Assembly (NCBI RefSeq): GCF_023634645.1
Contig: NZ_JAMKMR010000017.1
Location: 26,752-90,751, forward strand
Direction of reading: 5' to 3'
Length of the DNA: 64,000 nt
From: Vibrio sinus
Lineage (GTDB): Bacteria > Pseudomonadota > Gammaproteobacteria > Enterobacterales > Vibrionaceae
This document shows positions 24,522-33,181 of the stretch, piece by piece (the first letter of the stretch is position 1; every line of letters begins with the position of its first letter). The notes below the pieces were generated by a model, which saw only the letters and a list, made by a program, of their open reading frames with translations, made no database searches and had not been told where the DNA came from. The translations under genes were made by a program, and so were the position numbers.

Positions 24522-24860
24522 GGCCAGCTGATTGGCTGGTTTATTATCGTTATTACCGGGCTGATTCAGCAATATTATGCGCTTCGAGTTAGCCTAGACG
24601 CGGATTTGTTTTCTTGTGTAGCGGCCAGTATTCAGCGCTGTGTTGACTCTGAACAACCCTCTAGCCTAGAGCTGTCATTGCAGGCGCTTGATAGTCAATT
24701 GACTACCTTAGGGTTAAAAAAGCCGAGCCAAACAGGCCAGTCACTGGATGCTCGCTTTAAAGGAGCCATGCGGCTTTTAAAAGCTCAGCTTTTTTGCACG
24801 CTAATACAGGTGATATTACTTGTTACACTACTGGCATGTATCGGTTGGGCTTCCCTTTAG
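24522..24860 (+). pseudogene. 3' part of the interrupted small membrane-protein gene
   Basis: 112 codons continuing the frame of 18666-18800 when the insertion and one ATAAT are removed. They encode a second span (GWFIIVITGLIQQYYALRV), a polar middle (about 70 residues with two Cys) and a C-terminal span LIQVILLVTLLACIGWASL. The stop overlaps the stop of the convergent acyltransferase gene. The family is not recognised. With no start of its own it is probably silent. Confidence 0.85.
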
Positions 24861-25492
24861 TCAGCGTGAGTGACAATGCATTCATTGGCCAGTTTTGCAT
24901 AGTTTTTGCTCATCGTTAGAATAAAATCGTCGGCGTCGTTAAAACGTTTGATTGGCTCGCCGAGAACGACGTCACAGTTAAAAGGTACCAACATAGCGGT
25001 GCCTTTAGGCAATGATAGACCCAGCCCCCTCATTACCACGGGAAGAACAGGGCAGTCTGAATGGGATTTGACTAGATGATAAATGCCCTTTTTTATCTCG
25101 CTCATCACCTCTGGTTTTCCACGGCTTCCTTCCGGAAAAATTAAAAGTATGTCTCCGTTTTGCAACGCTTTATGGCACTGGTCAAACACAGAGTGACGCT
25201 CAGCTGGATTAGGCGAGCGATGAATCGGGATGATGCCCAGCACTTTAAGGGAAAGCCAAGCCATGAATTTATTCGCCAGAAAATAGTCGGCTGCCGCGAC
25301 TGGCCTCACTTTATGTACCATAGCCAGTGGAAACAAAGACAGCAGAACCAAGGTATCAAGGTGACTGTTGTGATTTGCGGCAATGACCATTGGCCCCTGA
25401 GTTGGCAGGCGCTCTCGGTTGATAATATTGAGACCTAAGCCAATCAAAACTAATGGTCGAACAAACAAGACAATAAATGCGATTTTTAACAT
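24857..25492 (-). CDS. PlsC-like 1-acyl-glycerophosphate acyltransferase
   Basis: A 211-aa acyltransferase with an N-terminal membrane span. The catalytic H-x4-D motif is in AANHNSHLDTLVLL, and the substrate motif is FPEGSRGKPE. It would acylate lysophosphatidic acid or a related lysolipid at the inner membrane. ATG 25492 is preferred over ATG 25498 because AAGGA then stands five bases upstream. It is 15 bp downstream of the CdsA-like gene on the same strand and convergent with the ynb-like genes, so acyltransfer and CDP-lipid synthesis are probably co-transcribed. Confidence 0.85.
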   Translation of the reverse strand: MLKIAFIVLFVRPLVLIGLGLNIINRERLPTQGPMVIAANHNSHLDTLVLLSLFPLAMVHKVRPVAAADYFLANKFMAWLSLKVLGIIPIHRSPNPAERHSVFDQCHKALQNGDILLIFPEGSRGKPEVMSEIKKGIYHLVKSHSDCPVLPVVMRGLGLSLPKGTAMLVPFNCDVVLGEPIKRFNDADDFILTMSKNYAKLANECIVTHAD

Positions 25493-25507
25493 GTTCATCC
25501 TTATACC

Positions 25508-26440
25508 CTAGTAGTGGAGATAGTAGATAAAGTGGAAAAACAATGGAGTGGTAAACATCAAACTGTCCATGCGATCGAGTATGCCACCATGGCCTGGTAT
25601 CAATTGGCTGGTGTCTTTTATTTTTAGATCGCGCTTGACCGATGACATGACTAAATCACCAATAAAGCCACTAAAGGCGATGATAAGCCCGGCGAGTAAA
25701 CCTTGATTGGCCGATAGCGGAGTCAAGTATGGGGCAACAAAGTAGCTCAGTATTGTGGTAGTAGCAGCGCCACCAATAAAGCCTTGCCAGGTTTTGTTCG
25801 GGCTAACTTTTGGCACAATCTTATGCTTACCAAAGCACTTGCCCCATACATATTGGCACACGTCGTTAAATTGGGTGGCACTCAACAAAAACAGAATCAT
25901 GCCCACGGAGCCAGCTTGAAGATTAAGACTTGGCAGCGTTAATAGATAAGCCATGTGACTTACGCAAAAAACCGTGAGCATCAATGCCCAATGAATAATA
26001 CCAGCAGAGCGAATAAATCCTTTAGTCTCGCCAACGAGTACGGCCACCATAGGTAAATATAAAAACATGTAGACTGGGATAAAAATGATAAACATGCCGT
26101 ACCAACCGATGGAGACCCAGTAATACTGAAGCGGTATGCACAGATAGGCCCAAAATATCACCCGTCTATCAGCGATGCGTATCGGCACGATAGAGAGAAA
26201 TTCTTTCAGTGCCATGAAGCTCAAAATGGCAATAAATACCAGCGTGAAGGATTTAGGCAAAGCAAGTGCAATAAAGAGTATGGCTATCATCCACCACCAG
26301 GAGCGGATTCGTAGTTTCAGCTCAGTGTAATCTTTATCCTTATTGCGGTGAGACAAAAATAGGTAAATTAGGGTGCCGATGATGAGGACTAGGCTAATGC
26401 CTGCCATCATCACAAATGAATGGGGAGGGAGGTTAGCCAT
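25508..26440 (-). CDS. ynbB: CdsA-like phosphatidate cytidylyltransferase (YnbB-like)
   Basis: A 310-aa membrane protein with about eight spans. The CDP-diacylglycerol synthase signature is near the C-terminus: SVKRDLKIKDTSQLIPGHGG followed by ILDRMDSL. It should convert phosphatidic acid and CTP to CDP-diacylglycerol, the donor for the YnbA-like enzyme. ATG 26440 is chosen because GAGG is six bases upstream; a TTG at 26452 is less likely. It is distinct from housekeeping cdsA, which in gammaproteobacteria sits in the uppS-bamA cluster, so this is a second copy dedicated to the accessory lipid module. Confidence 0.85.
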   Translation of the reverse strand: MANLPPHSFVMMAGISLVLIIGTLIYLFLSHRNKDKDYTELKLRIRSWWWMIAILFIALALPKSFTLVFIAILSFMALKEFLSIVPIRIADRRVIFWAYLCIPLQYYWVSIGWYGMFIIFIPVYMFLYLPMVAVLVGETKGFIRSAGIIHWALMLTVFCVSHMAYLLTLPSLNLQAGSVGMILFLLSATQFNDVCQYVWGKCFGKHKIVPKVSPNKTWQGFIGGAATTTILSYFVAPYLTPLSANQGLLAGLIIAFSGFIGDLVMSSVKRDLKIKDTSQLIPGHGGILDRMDSLMFTTPLFFHFIYYLHY

Positions 26441-26649
26441 TAAATACCTCAATAGTATGATGACAAATGCTGCTAATAGTTTGATATTGCATAGAGAGCG
26501 CTTTTACATTGCATTGTTCTGCAAGAACGTTTTAGCCATGGATGCTAACATAAAATGGATATGCGCTGATGTTCATTTGTCGGGAAATAATATCCATATC
26601 GCTTGGTTGGATAGCAGCTTGAAGGAGTGCAGAAAAATTTTCCAGCGCC

Positions 26650-26677
26650 CTTGATTATCAATTTATTGCCCCTATAT
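26650..26677 (+). promoter_or_regulatory. Sigma-32 heat-shock promoter of ibpA
   Basis: CTTGATT, 12 bp, then CCCCTATAT, very close to the sigma-32 consensus CTTGAAA-N11-16-CCCCATNT. It points at the small heat-shock gene about 190 bp downstream. Confidence 0.85.
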
Positions 26678-26689
26678 CTAGTTATGAAG

Positions 26690-26866
26690 AGGATGCCAAC
26701 AGGGCCTCTGACCCGCGCCAAACAAGTTTCGCTCATGTAGAGGAAGCAAAGCTTGGCAAATTTGAAAACTCGTTCACTCTTACGTCCCAAGCTAGAGCCG
26801 TGGAGTTGAGATGAACGTGCTCGCCAACAACTGGCGACGCTATTGCTTATTAAAGAGGATAGTACT
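26690..26866 (+). promoter_or_regulatory. Long structured 5' leader of ibpA, possible ROSE-type RNA thermometer
   Basis: The leader is about 180 nt. It contains a CGCCA/TGGCG hairpin (26822-26836). Just before the start codon TTGCT (26843-26847) can fold onto the ribosome site AGAGGA (26854-26859), the UUGCU-AGGA pairing used by ROSE thermometers of small heat-shock genes. Pairing was judged by eye, not folded. Confidence 0.5.
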
Positions 26867-27304
26867 ATGCGTAATTTAGATTTCTCACCTTTATACCGTA
26901 ATGCGATTGGTTTTGACCGTCTGTTTAATTTGATGGAAGCCAACAACAGCAAGAACGGTTCTTCGGGTTACCCTCCATACAACATCGAACAGCAAGATGA
27001 AAACAAGTACCGTATTACTATGGCGGTTGCAGGTTTTGCTGAAGATCAGCTTGAAATCACTCAAAAAGAAAATATGTTAGTGGTTCGTGGAGAGCAAAAA
27101 GCCGCAGAAGAAAAGAACTATGTCTATCAAGGTATTGCTGAGCGCGATTTTGAACGTAAGTTCCAGCTGGCCGACTATGTAAAAGTCATCGGCGCTGAAA
27201 TGGAAAACGGTCTTCTTCATGTTGATTTAGAGCGTGAAATTCCAGAAGCGATGAAGCCACGTAAAATTGCGATTAACGGCAGTAAGCTGATAGAAAACAG
27301 CTAA
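26867..27304 (+). CDS. ibpA: Small heat-shock protein of the IbpA/Hsp20 family
   Basis: A 145-aa holdase that binds unfolding proteins in the cytoplasm. It has the IbpA start MRNLDFSPLYRNAIGFDRLF, the alpha-crystallin domain (about 35-125) with YRITMAVAGFAEDQLEITQK and the GLLHVDLEREIPEAMKPRKI end, and a C-terminal tail. ATG 26867 is preferred to the upstream in-frame ATG 26843, since AGAGGA is correctly placed and the family start fits. It is preceded by a sigma-32 promoter and a long leader and closed by a terminator, so it is a single-gene heat-shock unit. Confidence 0.95.
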   Translation: MRNLDFSPLYRNAIGFDRLFNLMEANNSKNGSSGYPPYNIEQQDENKYRITMAVAGFAEDQLEITQKENMLVVRGEQKAAEEKNYVYQGIAERDFERKFQLADYVKVIGAEMENGLLHVDLEREIPEAMKPRKIAINGSKLIENS

Positions 27305-27326
27305 TCAATAGTTGTGAAAGGTAGAG

Positions 27327-27351
27327 AAAGAGCGCTATTTAGCGCTCTTTT
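27327..27351 (+). terminator. Terminator between ibpA and avtA
   Basis: AAAGAGCGCTA-TT-TAGCGCTCTTTT, a near-perfect palindrome with A and T tracts on both sides, so it can act for the convergent ibpA and avtA genes. Confidence 0.9.
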
Positions 27352-27378
27352 AACATGTACGGCATGGAAAGTGAGTGA

Positions 27379-28629
27379 CTAGCTTTCTGCAAATGCTTTT
27401 TCAATCTCTTGCGCAATGATCCCTATGCCTTTTTTCATCGTATCTTCCGGTTGAACATAGTTCATTCGCAAACACTGATGGCCATGTTGCCAGTCATCTT
27501 GTTGGCCAAAGAAGAAATATTCTCCGGGTACGATCAACACTCCTCTGGCTTTTAAGCGCTGATAAAGCTCCATAGTGGTAATGGGCAAGTCCTTAAACCA
27601 AAGCCAAAGAAACATCGCACCTTCCGGTTTGTGAATTCTAAAGCGCTCATCTGGGATGGCATTTTGTAACCACTCTACTGCCTGCTGAGACTTATTTTTG
27701 TAGAAAGGTTTAATGACCTCTCGGCTCATTTTAAGCAAGTCGCCTTTTTGGATCATATGGTTCGCAATTGCCGGTCCCATGCTGCCTGGGGCTAAGCTAA
27801 TCACCCCGTTTAGGTTGGTCAGTGCTTTGGTGATCTCTTCATTGGCAATGATGATGCCACAGCGTAGTCCTGGTAGGCCAAGTTTAGAAAGGCTTTTACA
27901 TAGAATGGTGTTTTCATTCCAAAATGGTTTGACGTCTTCGAAAATAATTCCCGGGAAAGGCACGCCATAGGCATTATCGATAATGAGAGGAATGTTGTTG
28001 GCGCGTGCCAGCTTATCCAGCTTCTGAACTTCGAGATCGGTTAACACATTGCCCGTCGGGTTGGTCGGGCGGGATGCACAAATAGCGGCAATAGAATCAT
28101 CGATGGCGATTTTTTCAAAATCGACATGATATTTAAACTGTCGATTTTCAAGTAGCTCGATTTCTGGGTTATAAGAGACAAAGATATCATCCGCAACGCC
28201 TGCATCGGCATAACCGATATATTCTGGCGCGAGGGGCAAAAGAATGCGTTTGTTCGAGCCGTCAGCTTGCTTACCAGCCAACAGATTGAAAAGGTAGAAA
28301 AAGCCACTTTGGCTACCGTTGGTTAAGGTAATGTTTTTTTCACTGATGTCCCAACCATAGTTTTCTTTCAGTAACGCGGCTAGCGATTTGATAAAGGTAT
28401 TTTTACCTTGTGGTCCATCATAGTTGGTAATCGAGGCAATTAGGTCGCCATTTTGCAACATTTCTTCACTGACTTGGCGAAAATATTCGAGCATTTCAGG
28501 TATTGCGGCTGGGTTACCGCCTCCGAGCATGATGGCGCCTGGAGTGCGGAGTCCATCATTTAAATCATCCATTAGTTGCGTAATACCAGAATATCGATTG
28601 AATTTTTCACCAAAGTTAGAAAATTGCAT
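27379..28629 (-). CDS. avtA: Valine-pyruvate aminotransferase
   Basis: A PLP enzyme that makes valine from 2-oxoisovalerate with alanine as donor. Length 416 aa. The N-terminus (QFSNFGEKFNRYSGITQLMD, then DLNDGLRTPGAIMLGGGNPA) closely follows E. coli AvtA. The PLP lysine lies in ILCKSLSKLGLPGLRCG, and Asn/Asp/Tyr ligands in SRPTNPTGNV and IDNAYGVPFPG. It is transcribed alone; the branched-chain operon is 8 kb away. Confidence 0.96.
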   Translation of the reverse strand: MQFSNFGEKFNRYSGITQLMDDLNDGLRTPGAIMLGGGNPAAIPEMLEYFRQVSEEMLQNGDLIASITNYDGPQGKNTFIKSLAALLKENYGWDISEKNITLTNGSQSGFFYLFNLLAGKQADGSNKRILLPLAPEYIGYADAGVADDIFVSYNPEIELLENRQFKYHVDFEKIAIDDSIAAICASRPTNPTGNVLTDLEVQKLDKLARANNIPLIIDNAYGVPFPGIIFEDVKPFWNENTILCKSLSKLGLPGLRCGIIIANEEITKALTNLNGVISLAPGSMGPAIANHMIQKGDLLKMSREVIKPFYKNKSQQAVEWLQNAIPDERFRIHKPEGAMFLWLWFKDLPITTMELYQRLKARGVLIVPGEYFFFGQQDDWQHGHQCLRMNYVQPEDTMKKGIGIIAQEIEKAFAES

Positions 28630-28783
28630 TATTTACTTTACCCACTGTTGTAGTAATTAGAAAACTCTAGGCAACCTGAAGGGGCAGGTGCACGGTACAA
28701 ATAGCAAAGCCAAAATTTATGAACCATTGAACATACCGCAATGCAATTGAGCTTCATAGTCATTATTGTTTAATTTCGATAAA

Positions 28784-28812
28784 AAAACCCAGCTTTGTCA
28801 GCTGGGTTTGTT
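28784..28812 (-). terminator. Terminator after glyQ-glyS
   Basis: AAACCCAGCT-GACAA-AGCTGGGTTT followed by TTTTT on the minus strand, about 24 bp after the glyS stop. Confidence 0.9.
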
Positions 28813-28835
28813 TTGGGCAAATTGTGAGCTTGAAG

Positions 28836-30902
28836 CTACTTTTGTAACAGCGAAATGTCGGCAACTTTGAGGAAAAGGTTGCGCAACTTGTTAAGCAAGG
28901 TGAGACGATTAAGTTTTAATGCCTCATCTTCTACCATCACCATGACATTGTCGAAGAATGCATCGACTGGCTCTCGTAGTGCTGCTAACTGGCTCAAGGC
29001 TTGCTGGTAGTTACCCGTTGCAAATGCGGGCTCTAAAGCTTCCGCTAGGACTTCAACATTTTCAGCCAGTGTTTTTTCGGCGTCTTCTTGCAGCAATGAC
29101 AAGTCGATTTCTTCAGCTAGCTCGCCAGAGAATTTGGCCAAAATATTACCAACACGTTTGTTCGCGGCCGCAAGCGATTCTGCTTCATCTAAACCTCGGA
29201 AGTGAGAGACCGCTTTAACACGTTGATCGAAGTCAGACGGTTTAGTTGGATGACGAGCCAGTACCGCTTGGATGATATCAATGCTAAAGCCAGCATCTTG
29301 ATACCAAGCCCTAAAGCGGCCAAGCATAAACTCAATCACATCTGATTCAACGTTAGCATTGGTTAGCTTATCGCCAAACAGTGATTTAGCTTTGCTTATC
29401 AGGTCGGTTAAATCCAGTTGGTAGCCGTTTTCTACAATAATGCGCAGTACACCGAGCGAGGCGCGGCGCAGAGCAAATGGGTCACTGCCTTTCGGCGCTT
29501 GACCTATGCCAAAAATGCCAACGATGGTGTCCAGCTTATCGGCCATGGCAACAGCAGATGAGATGCCATTGCTTGGTAGCTCGTCACCAGCAAAACGAGG
29601 CATGTATTGCTCGTTCAGAGCCAGTGCAACCTGCTCGTCCTCACCGTCGTGGCGAGCATAATGCATGCCCATAACACCTTGGGTATCGGTGAACTCAAAC
29701 ACCATAGATGTCATCAAATCACACTTTGCTAGCAGCGCAGCGCGCTTTGATTTTTCAACATCAGCGCCAATCTTGTCCGCAATATAGCCCGCCAGCTCAG
29801 TGATGCGGTCGGTTTTATCTTTAATCGTACCAAGTTGTTTTTGGAAGATAGCCGTTTCTAGCTCAGGTAGGCGATCCACTAACGGACGTTTACGGTCAGT
29901 ATTGAAGAAAAACTCTGCATCGGCTAGACGTGGGCGAACCACTTTTTCGTTGCCTTCAATGACGTATCTTGGTTCTTTAGATTCGATGTTGGAGACGAAA
30001 ATAAAGTTAGGCAGTAGGTTTTTATTATCGTCGTAAACTGGGAAGTACTTTTGATCGCCCTTCATGGTGTAAACCAATGCTTCTGAAGGCACTTTCAAGA
30101 ACTCTTGCTCAAATTTAGCCGTCAATACCACTGGCCATTCAACCAAAGATGTGACTTCTTCAACCAGATCGTCTTCTAGATCCGCGGTGCCACCCACTTG
30201 CGTGGCGGCTTTTTGCGCATCAGCCAAGATGATAGCTTTACGCGCTTCATAGTCGGCGATGACTTTGCCACGCTCAGCCAGAATGTCTGGGTACTGATCA
30301 GCCGACTCAATGGTGAACTCTTGTTCGCCCATAAAGCGGTGGCCGCGAATGGTACGGTTCGATTGTACGCCTAGGATTTCGCCTGCGATCAGTTCATCAC
30401 CCATCAAGATGGTGAGGGTTTTTACTGGGCGGATGAACTGGGTGGTTTTGTTACCCCAACGCATGGGTTTTGCGATTGGCAGGTTGGCCAAAGCTTTGGC
30501 GGCTAGGTCAACGACGATATCTGAAGTCGGCTTACCTTTGACTTCTTGTTTGAACAGCAACCACTCGCCTTGGTCTGTGGTCAGACGCTCAGCTTGGTCA
30601 ACGGTAATGCCATTGCCACGTGCCCAGCCTTGCGCGGCCTTGGTGGCATTGCCTTCAGCGTCGAACGCAACCGAAATCGCAGGGCCACGTTTTTCTACTG
30701 TCTTATCGGCTTGACCTTCTGCTAGAGCCGAGACTTTAAGGGCTAAACGGCGAGGAGCGGCAAACCACTTCACACCTTGGTGATCAAGCTCCGCGCTTTT
30801 TAACTCAGCTTCAAAGTTGGCCGCAAACGCTTCAGCTAAGGTGCGTAGCTGTGTTGGTGGCAGCTCTTCGGTGCCCAGTTCAATTAAAAAATTCTTTGCC
30901 AT
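28836..30902 (-). CDS. glyS: Glycine-tRNA ligase beta subunit
   Basis: The large subunit of the alpha2beta2 bacterial glycyl-tRNA synthetase; it binds tRNA. The 688-aa protein starts AKNFLIELGTEELPPTQLRT as the family does and contains the HD-like region ARHDGEDEQVALALNEQYMP and a C-terminal anticodon-binding part. It begins 2 bp after the glyQ stop, so the subunits are made from one message in balanced amounts. Confidence 0.97.
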   Translation of the reverse strand: MAKNFLIELGTEELPPTQLRTLAEAFAANFEAELKSAELDHQGVKWFAAPRRLALKVSALAEGQADKTVEKRGPAISVAFDAEGNATKAAQGWARGNGITVDQAERLTTDQGEWLLFKQEVKGKPTSDIVVDLAAKALANLPIAKPMRWGNKTTQFIRPVKTLTILMGDELIAGEILGVQSNRTIRGHRFMGEQEFTIESADQYPDILAERGKVIADYEARKAIILADAQKAATQVGGTADLEDDLVEEVTSLVEWPVVLTAKFEQEFLKVPSEALVYTMKGDQKYFPVYDDNKNLLPNFIFVSNIESKEPRYVIEGNEKVVRPRLADAEFFFNTDRKRPLVDRLPELETAIFQKQLGTIKDKTDRITELAGYIADKIGADVEKSKRAALLAKCDLMTSMVFEFTDTQGVMGMHYARHDGEDEQVALALNEQYMPRFAGDELPSNGISSAVAMADKLDTIVGIFGIGQAPKGSDPFALRRASLGVLRIIVENGYQLDLTDLISKAKSLFGDKLTNANVESDVIEFMLGRFRAWYQDAGFSIDIIQAVLARHPTKPSDFDQRVKAVSHFRGLDEAESLAAANKRVGNILAKFSGELAEEIDLSLLQEDAEKTLAENVEVLAEALEPAFATGNYQQALSQLAALREPVDAFFDNVMVMVEDEALKLNRLTLLNKLRNLFLKVADISLLQK

Positions 30903-30904
30903 GA

Positions 30905-31825
30905 TTACTTCTCCTCATCCTTTTTACACATTGGGAAGCCAAGTGCTTCTCGTGACGCGTAGTACGCTTGCGCAACCGCTTTGGTTAGGTTACGAATACG
31001 CAGGATGTAACGCTGACGCTCGGTAACTGAAATAGCTTTGCGTGCATCAAGTAGGTTGAAGGCATGGCCTGCTTTTAAAATACGCTCGTATGCAGGAAGC
31101 GGAAGTGGCTTTTCAAGCTCAAGTAAGGCTTTGGTCTCTTTTTCGCACTGATCAAAAAAGCCAAATAGGAAGTCCACATCTGCATGTTCGAAGTTATAGG
31201 TGGATTGCTCAACTTCGTTTTGGTGGAAAATATCGCCATAAGTCACTTTGCTGCCATCTGGGGCAATATTCCAAACCAGATCGTACACAGAATCGACTTC
31301 TTGGATGTACATAGCAAGACGCTCGATACCATATGTGATTTCACCCGTTACTGGCTTACACTCAAGACCACCGACTTGTTGGAAGTAGGTAAATTGGGTG
31401 ATTTCCATCCCGTTTAACCACACTTCCCATCCTAGACCCCAAGCGCCTAATGTTGGATTTTCCCAGTTGTCTTCAACAAATCGAATATCGTGAACTAATG
31501 GGTCGACACCAAGTACTTCCAGTGATCCTAAATACAGCTCTTGAATATTGTCCGGAGATGGCTTTAACGCCACTTGAAACTGGTAGTAGTGCTGTAGACG
31601 GTTTGGGTTCTCACCATAACGTCCATCAGTCGGACGACGAGAGGGTTGAACGTAAGCCGTCGACATTGGTTCTGGACCAAGTGCTCGAAGGCAAGTCATA
31701 GGGTGAGACGTGCCGGCACCCACTTCCATGTCCAGCGGCTGAACTATGGTACAGCCATTTTGAGCCCAATAATCCTGCAGCGCGAGGATCATTCCCTGGA
31801 AAGTTTTGATATCGTATTTTTGCAT
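30905..31825 (-). CDS. glyQ: Glycine-tRNA ligase alpha subunit
   Basis: The catalytic class II subunit (306 aa). Motifs include QPLDMEVGAGTSHPMTCLRA, RRPTDGRYGENPNRLQHYYQ and the GWEVWLNGMEITQFTYFQQV block near the glycine site. It is the first gene of glyQS. Its leader is short and shows no T-box. Confidence 0.98.
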   Translation of the reverse strand: MQKYDIKTFQGMILALQDYWAQNGCTIVQPLDMEVGAGTSHPMTCLRALGPEPMSTAYVQPSRRPTDGRYGENPNRLQHYYQFQVALKPSPDNIQELYLGSLEVLGVDPLVHDIRFVEDNWENPTLGAWGLGWEVWLNGMEITQFTYFQQVGGLECKPVTGEITYGIERLAMYIQEVDSVYDLVWNIAPDGSKVTYGDIFHQNEVEQSTYNFEHADVDFLFGFFDQCEKETKALLELEKPLPLPAYERILKAGHAFNLLDARKAISVTERQRYILRIRNLTKAVAQAYYASREALGFPMCKKDEEK

Positions 31826-32019
31826 AGTCAGGTTCGCGCGAAATTGATAAATAATTCGATAAAAATAGCGGCCCAGTATACCTATATATCGCGTGGCCGA
31901 GTAGGGGTAATCATGCTTAATTAATAAACTAACTGGAAAATAGTGCTTCTGACCTGAGGAAAGGTGGTGTTTTGCTTATTGACTGACTTGCTTTTAGCGA
32001 TCGGTTTGACTAGAATTTG

Positions 32020-32200
32020 CCCGTCTTTGGGGAGTAGCTTAGTTAACTCATTTCACTGTGTTAACTTCGTCCGTCAACATAATTGGTGCCCAATCACCAT
32101 GGCGTTCGAGACTAGAAGCCTTTTTAGTTTAGCAAGACCTTAGACAAGCATCGTGAACCGAGGCAGGGGCGCGGCGTTTGTCTATGGTTTAAATATAATA
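32020..32200 (+). promoter_or_regulatory. yybP-ykoY (manganese) riboswitch
   Basis: The two conserved loops of the yybP-ykoY aptamer are present in order: GGGGAGTAGC (32029-32038) and ACCGAGGCA (32157-32165), separated by a variable arm. They precede a Gdt1-type exporter, a common target of this Mn2+ sensor. The expression platform probably spans up to the GTG at 32225; it includes CTCACTGAG, which could pair with ATGTGAGTG around the start. The remaining ~200 bp before the aptamer shows no other gene. Confidence 0.85.
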
Positions 32201-32224
32201 AACCCCAGCCTCACTGAGCTTAAT

Positions 32225-32782
32225 GTGAGTGTTCTAGCAACATCTATAACCAGTATAGCCTTGGCTGAAATTGGCGATAAAACGCAACTTTTGTCGTTAT
32301 TGCTGATTAGCCGCTATCGAAAACCGCTAAGTATTATCCTTGGAATTTTTACGGCGACCCTTCTCAACCACTTTGTTGCGGCATGGTTTGGTGTGGTTCT
32401 GGCTGACTTTTTGTCCCCCACGGTATTAAAGTGGCTGGTGGTGCTGAGTTTTGCGTCCATGGCATTGTGGGTACTCTTCCCAGATAAGCTGGAAGACCAA
32501 CAATCGTTTTCCAGCCGGGGCCCCTTTTTAGCCAGCTTTATTGCGTTTTCTATTGCTGAAATTGGTGATAAAACTCAGATAGCGACATCGATTTTAGGCG
32601 CACAATATTCTCATGCATTGGGCTGGGTTGTTTTGGGAACAACCATTGGCATGATGCTGGCGAATGTGCCAGTCATACTCCTTGGACAGCTGTCCGCAGA
32701 TAAAATCCCTATGTCACTGGTAAGGAAGATAACCGCAGTGGCGTTTGTCATCATGGCCATTCTGGCTTGGATGTCGCTATAA
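32225..32782 (+). CDS. mneA: Manganese exporter MneA (UPF0016/Gdt1 family)
   Basis: A 185-aa inner-membrane protein with six spans and two copies of the family motif E-x-G-D-K-T (AEIGDKTQLLSLL and AEIGDKTQIATSI), which bind the cation. The V. cholerae relative exports Mn2+. GTG 32225 is chosen because it gives a standard start just before the first motif. A GTG at 32153 in the same frame lies in the conserved riboswitch core and cannot be the normal start. Mn2+ binding to the riboswitch should raise expression. Confidence 0.93.
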   Translation: MSVLATSITSIALAEIGDKTQLLSLLLISRYRKPLSIILGIFTATLLNHFVAAWFGVVLADFLSPTVLKWLVVLSFASMALWVLFPDKLEDQQSFSSRGPFLASFIAFSIAEIGDKTQIATSILGAQYSHALGWVVLGTTIGMMLANVPVILLGQLSADKIPMSLVRKITAVAFVIMAILAWMSL

Positions 32783-32792
32783 CCGGCTGGGT

Positions 32793-32832
32793 GGCTGCCA
32801 GATTTGTAGCATCTTTGCAGCAATTGGCAGCC
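32793..32832 (+). terminator. Possible terminator after mneA
   Basis: GGCTGCCA (32793-32800) and TGGCAGCC (32825-32832) pair around a 24-nt loop, followed by TGTTTG. The loop is long and the T tract weak. Confidence 0.4.
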
Positions 32833-32910
32833 TGTTTGATCATTGGCAAATTTACCCGTCATCAGCCATGCTAATCTGGTGACAGAAGATTGGCGAATGA
32901 GGGCGACACC

Positions 32911-33165
32911 ATGCTTACACGTTATACTGGCATGACAGCAAAAAACCAAAGCTATTTGTTTACTTTTGGTTTTGTTTTAACCGTCTTAGGTATGGGCCTA
33001 ACAGATCTTTGGCTGCCCATGGTGGTCGGTGCGATTCTTATGTCGGCACTGATGGCTGAGTCGTGGATACGTGTTGCTCATATTATTCCAATGCATAAAG
33101 AGCTGAGAAATTTAAAACAACAAGTGGATCAGTTAAAACAGCAAAGTCACTCACAGGAAGAGTGA
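32911..33165 (+). CDS. Small membrane protein with coiled-coil tail, unknown function
   Basis: 84 aa from ATG 32911 (GAGGG upstream; an in-frame TTG at 32890 is less likely). Residues 15-55 form two hydrophobic spans (YLFTFGFVLTVLGMGL and LPMVVGAILMSALMA). The last ~30 residues are polar with heptad-like spacing (KELRNLKQQVDQLKQQ), suggesting a short cytoplasmic coiled coil. It is convergent with tusA. I do not recognise the family. Confidence 0.75.
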   Translation: MLTRYTGMTAKNQSYLFTFGFVLTVLGMGLTDLWLPMVVGAILMSALMAESWIRVAHIIPMHKELRNLKQQVDQLKQQSHSQEE

Positions 33166-33181
33166 CGTCGGGCATCTCTGG

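Noticed and set aside
24606..24860. An independent 84-aa membrane protein
   Set aside because: The frame opens further left to the ATAAT junction and joins 18666-18800 exactly, so it is the 3' half of a split gene.
30310..30714. 134-aa plus-strand ORF inside glyS
   Set aside because: An antisense shadow of glyS with no family resemblance.
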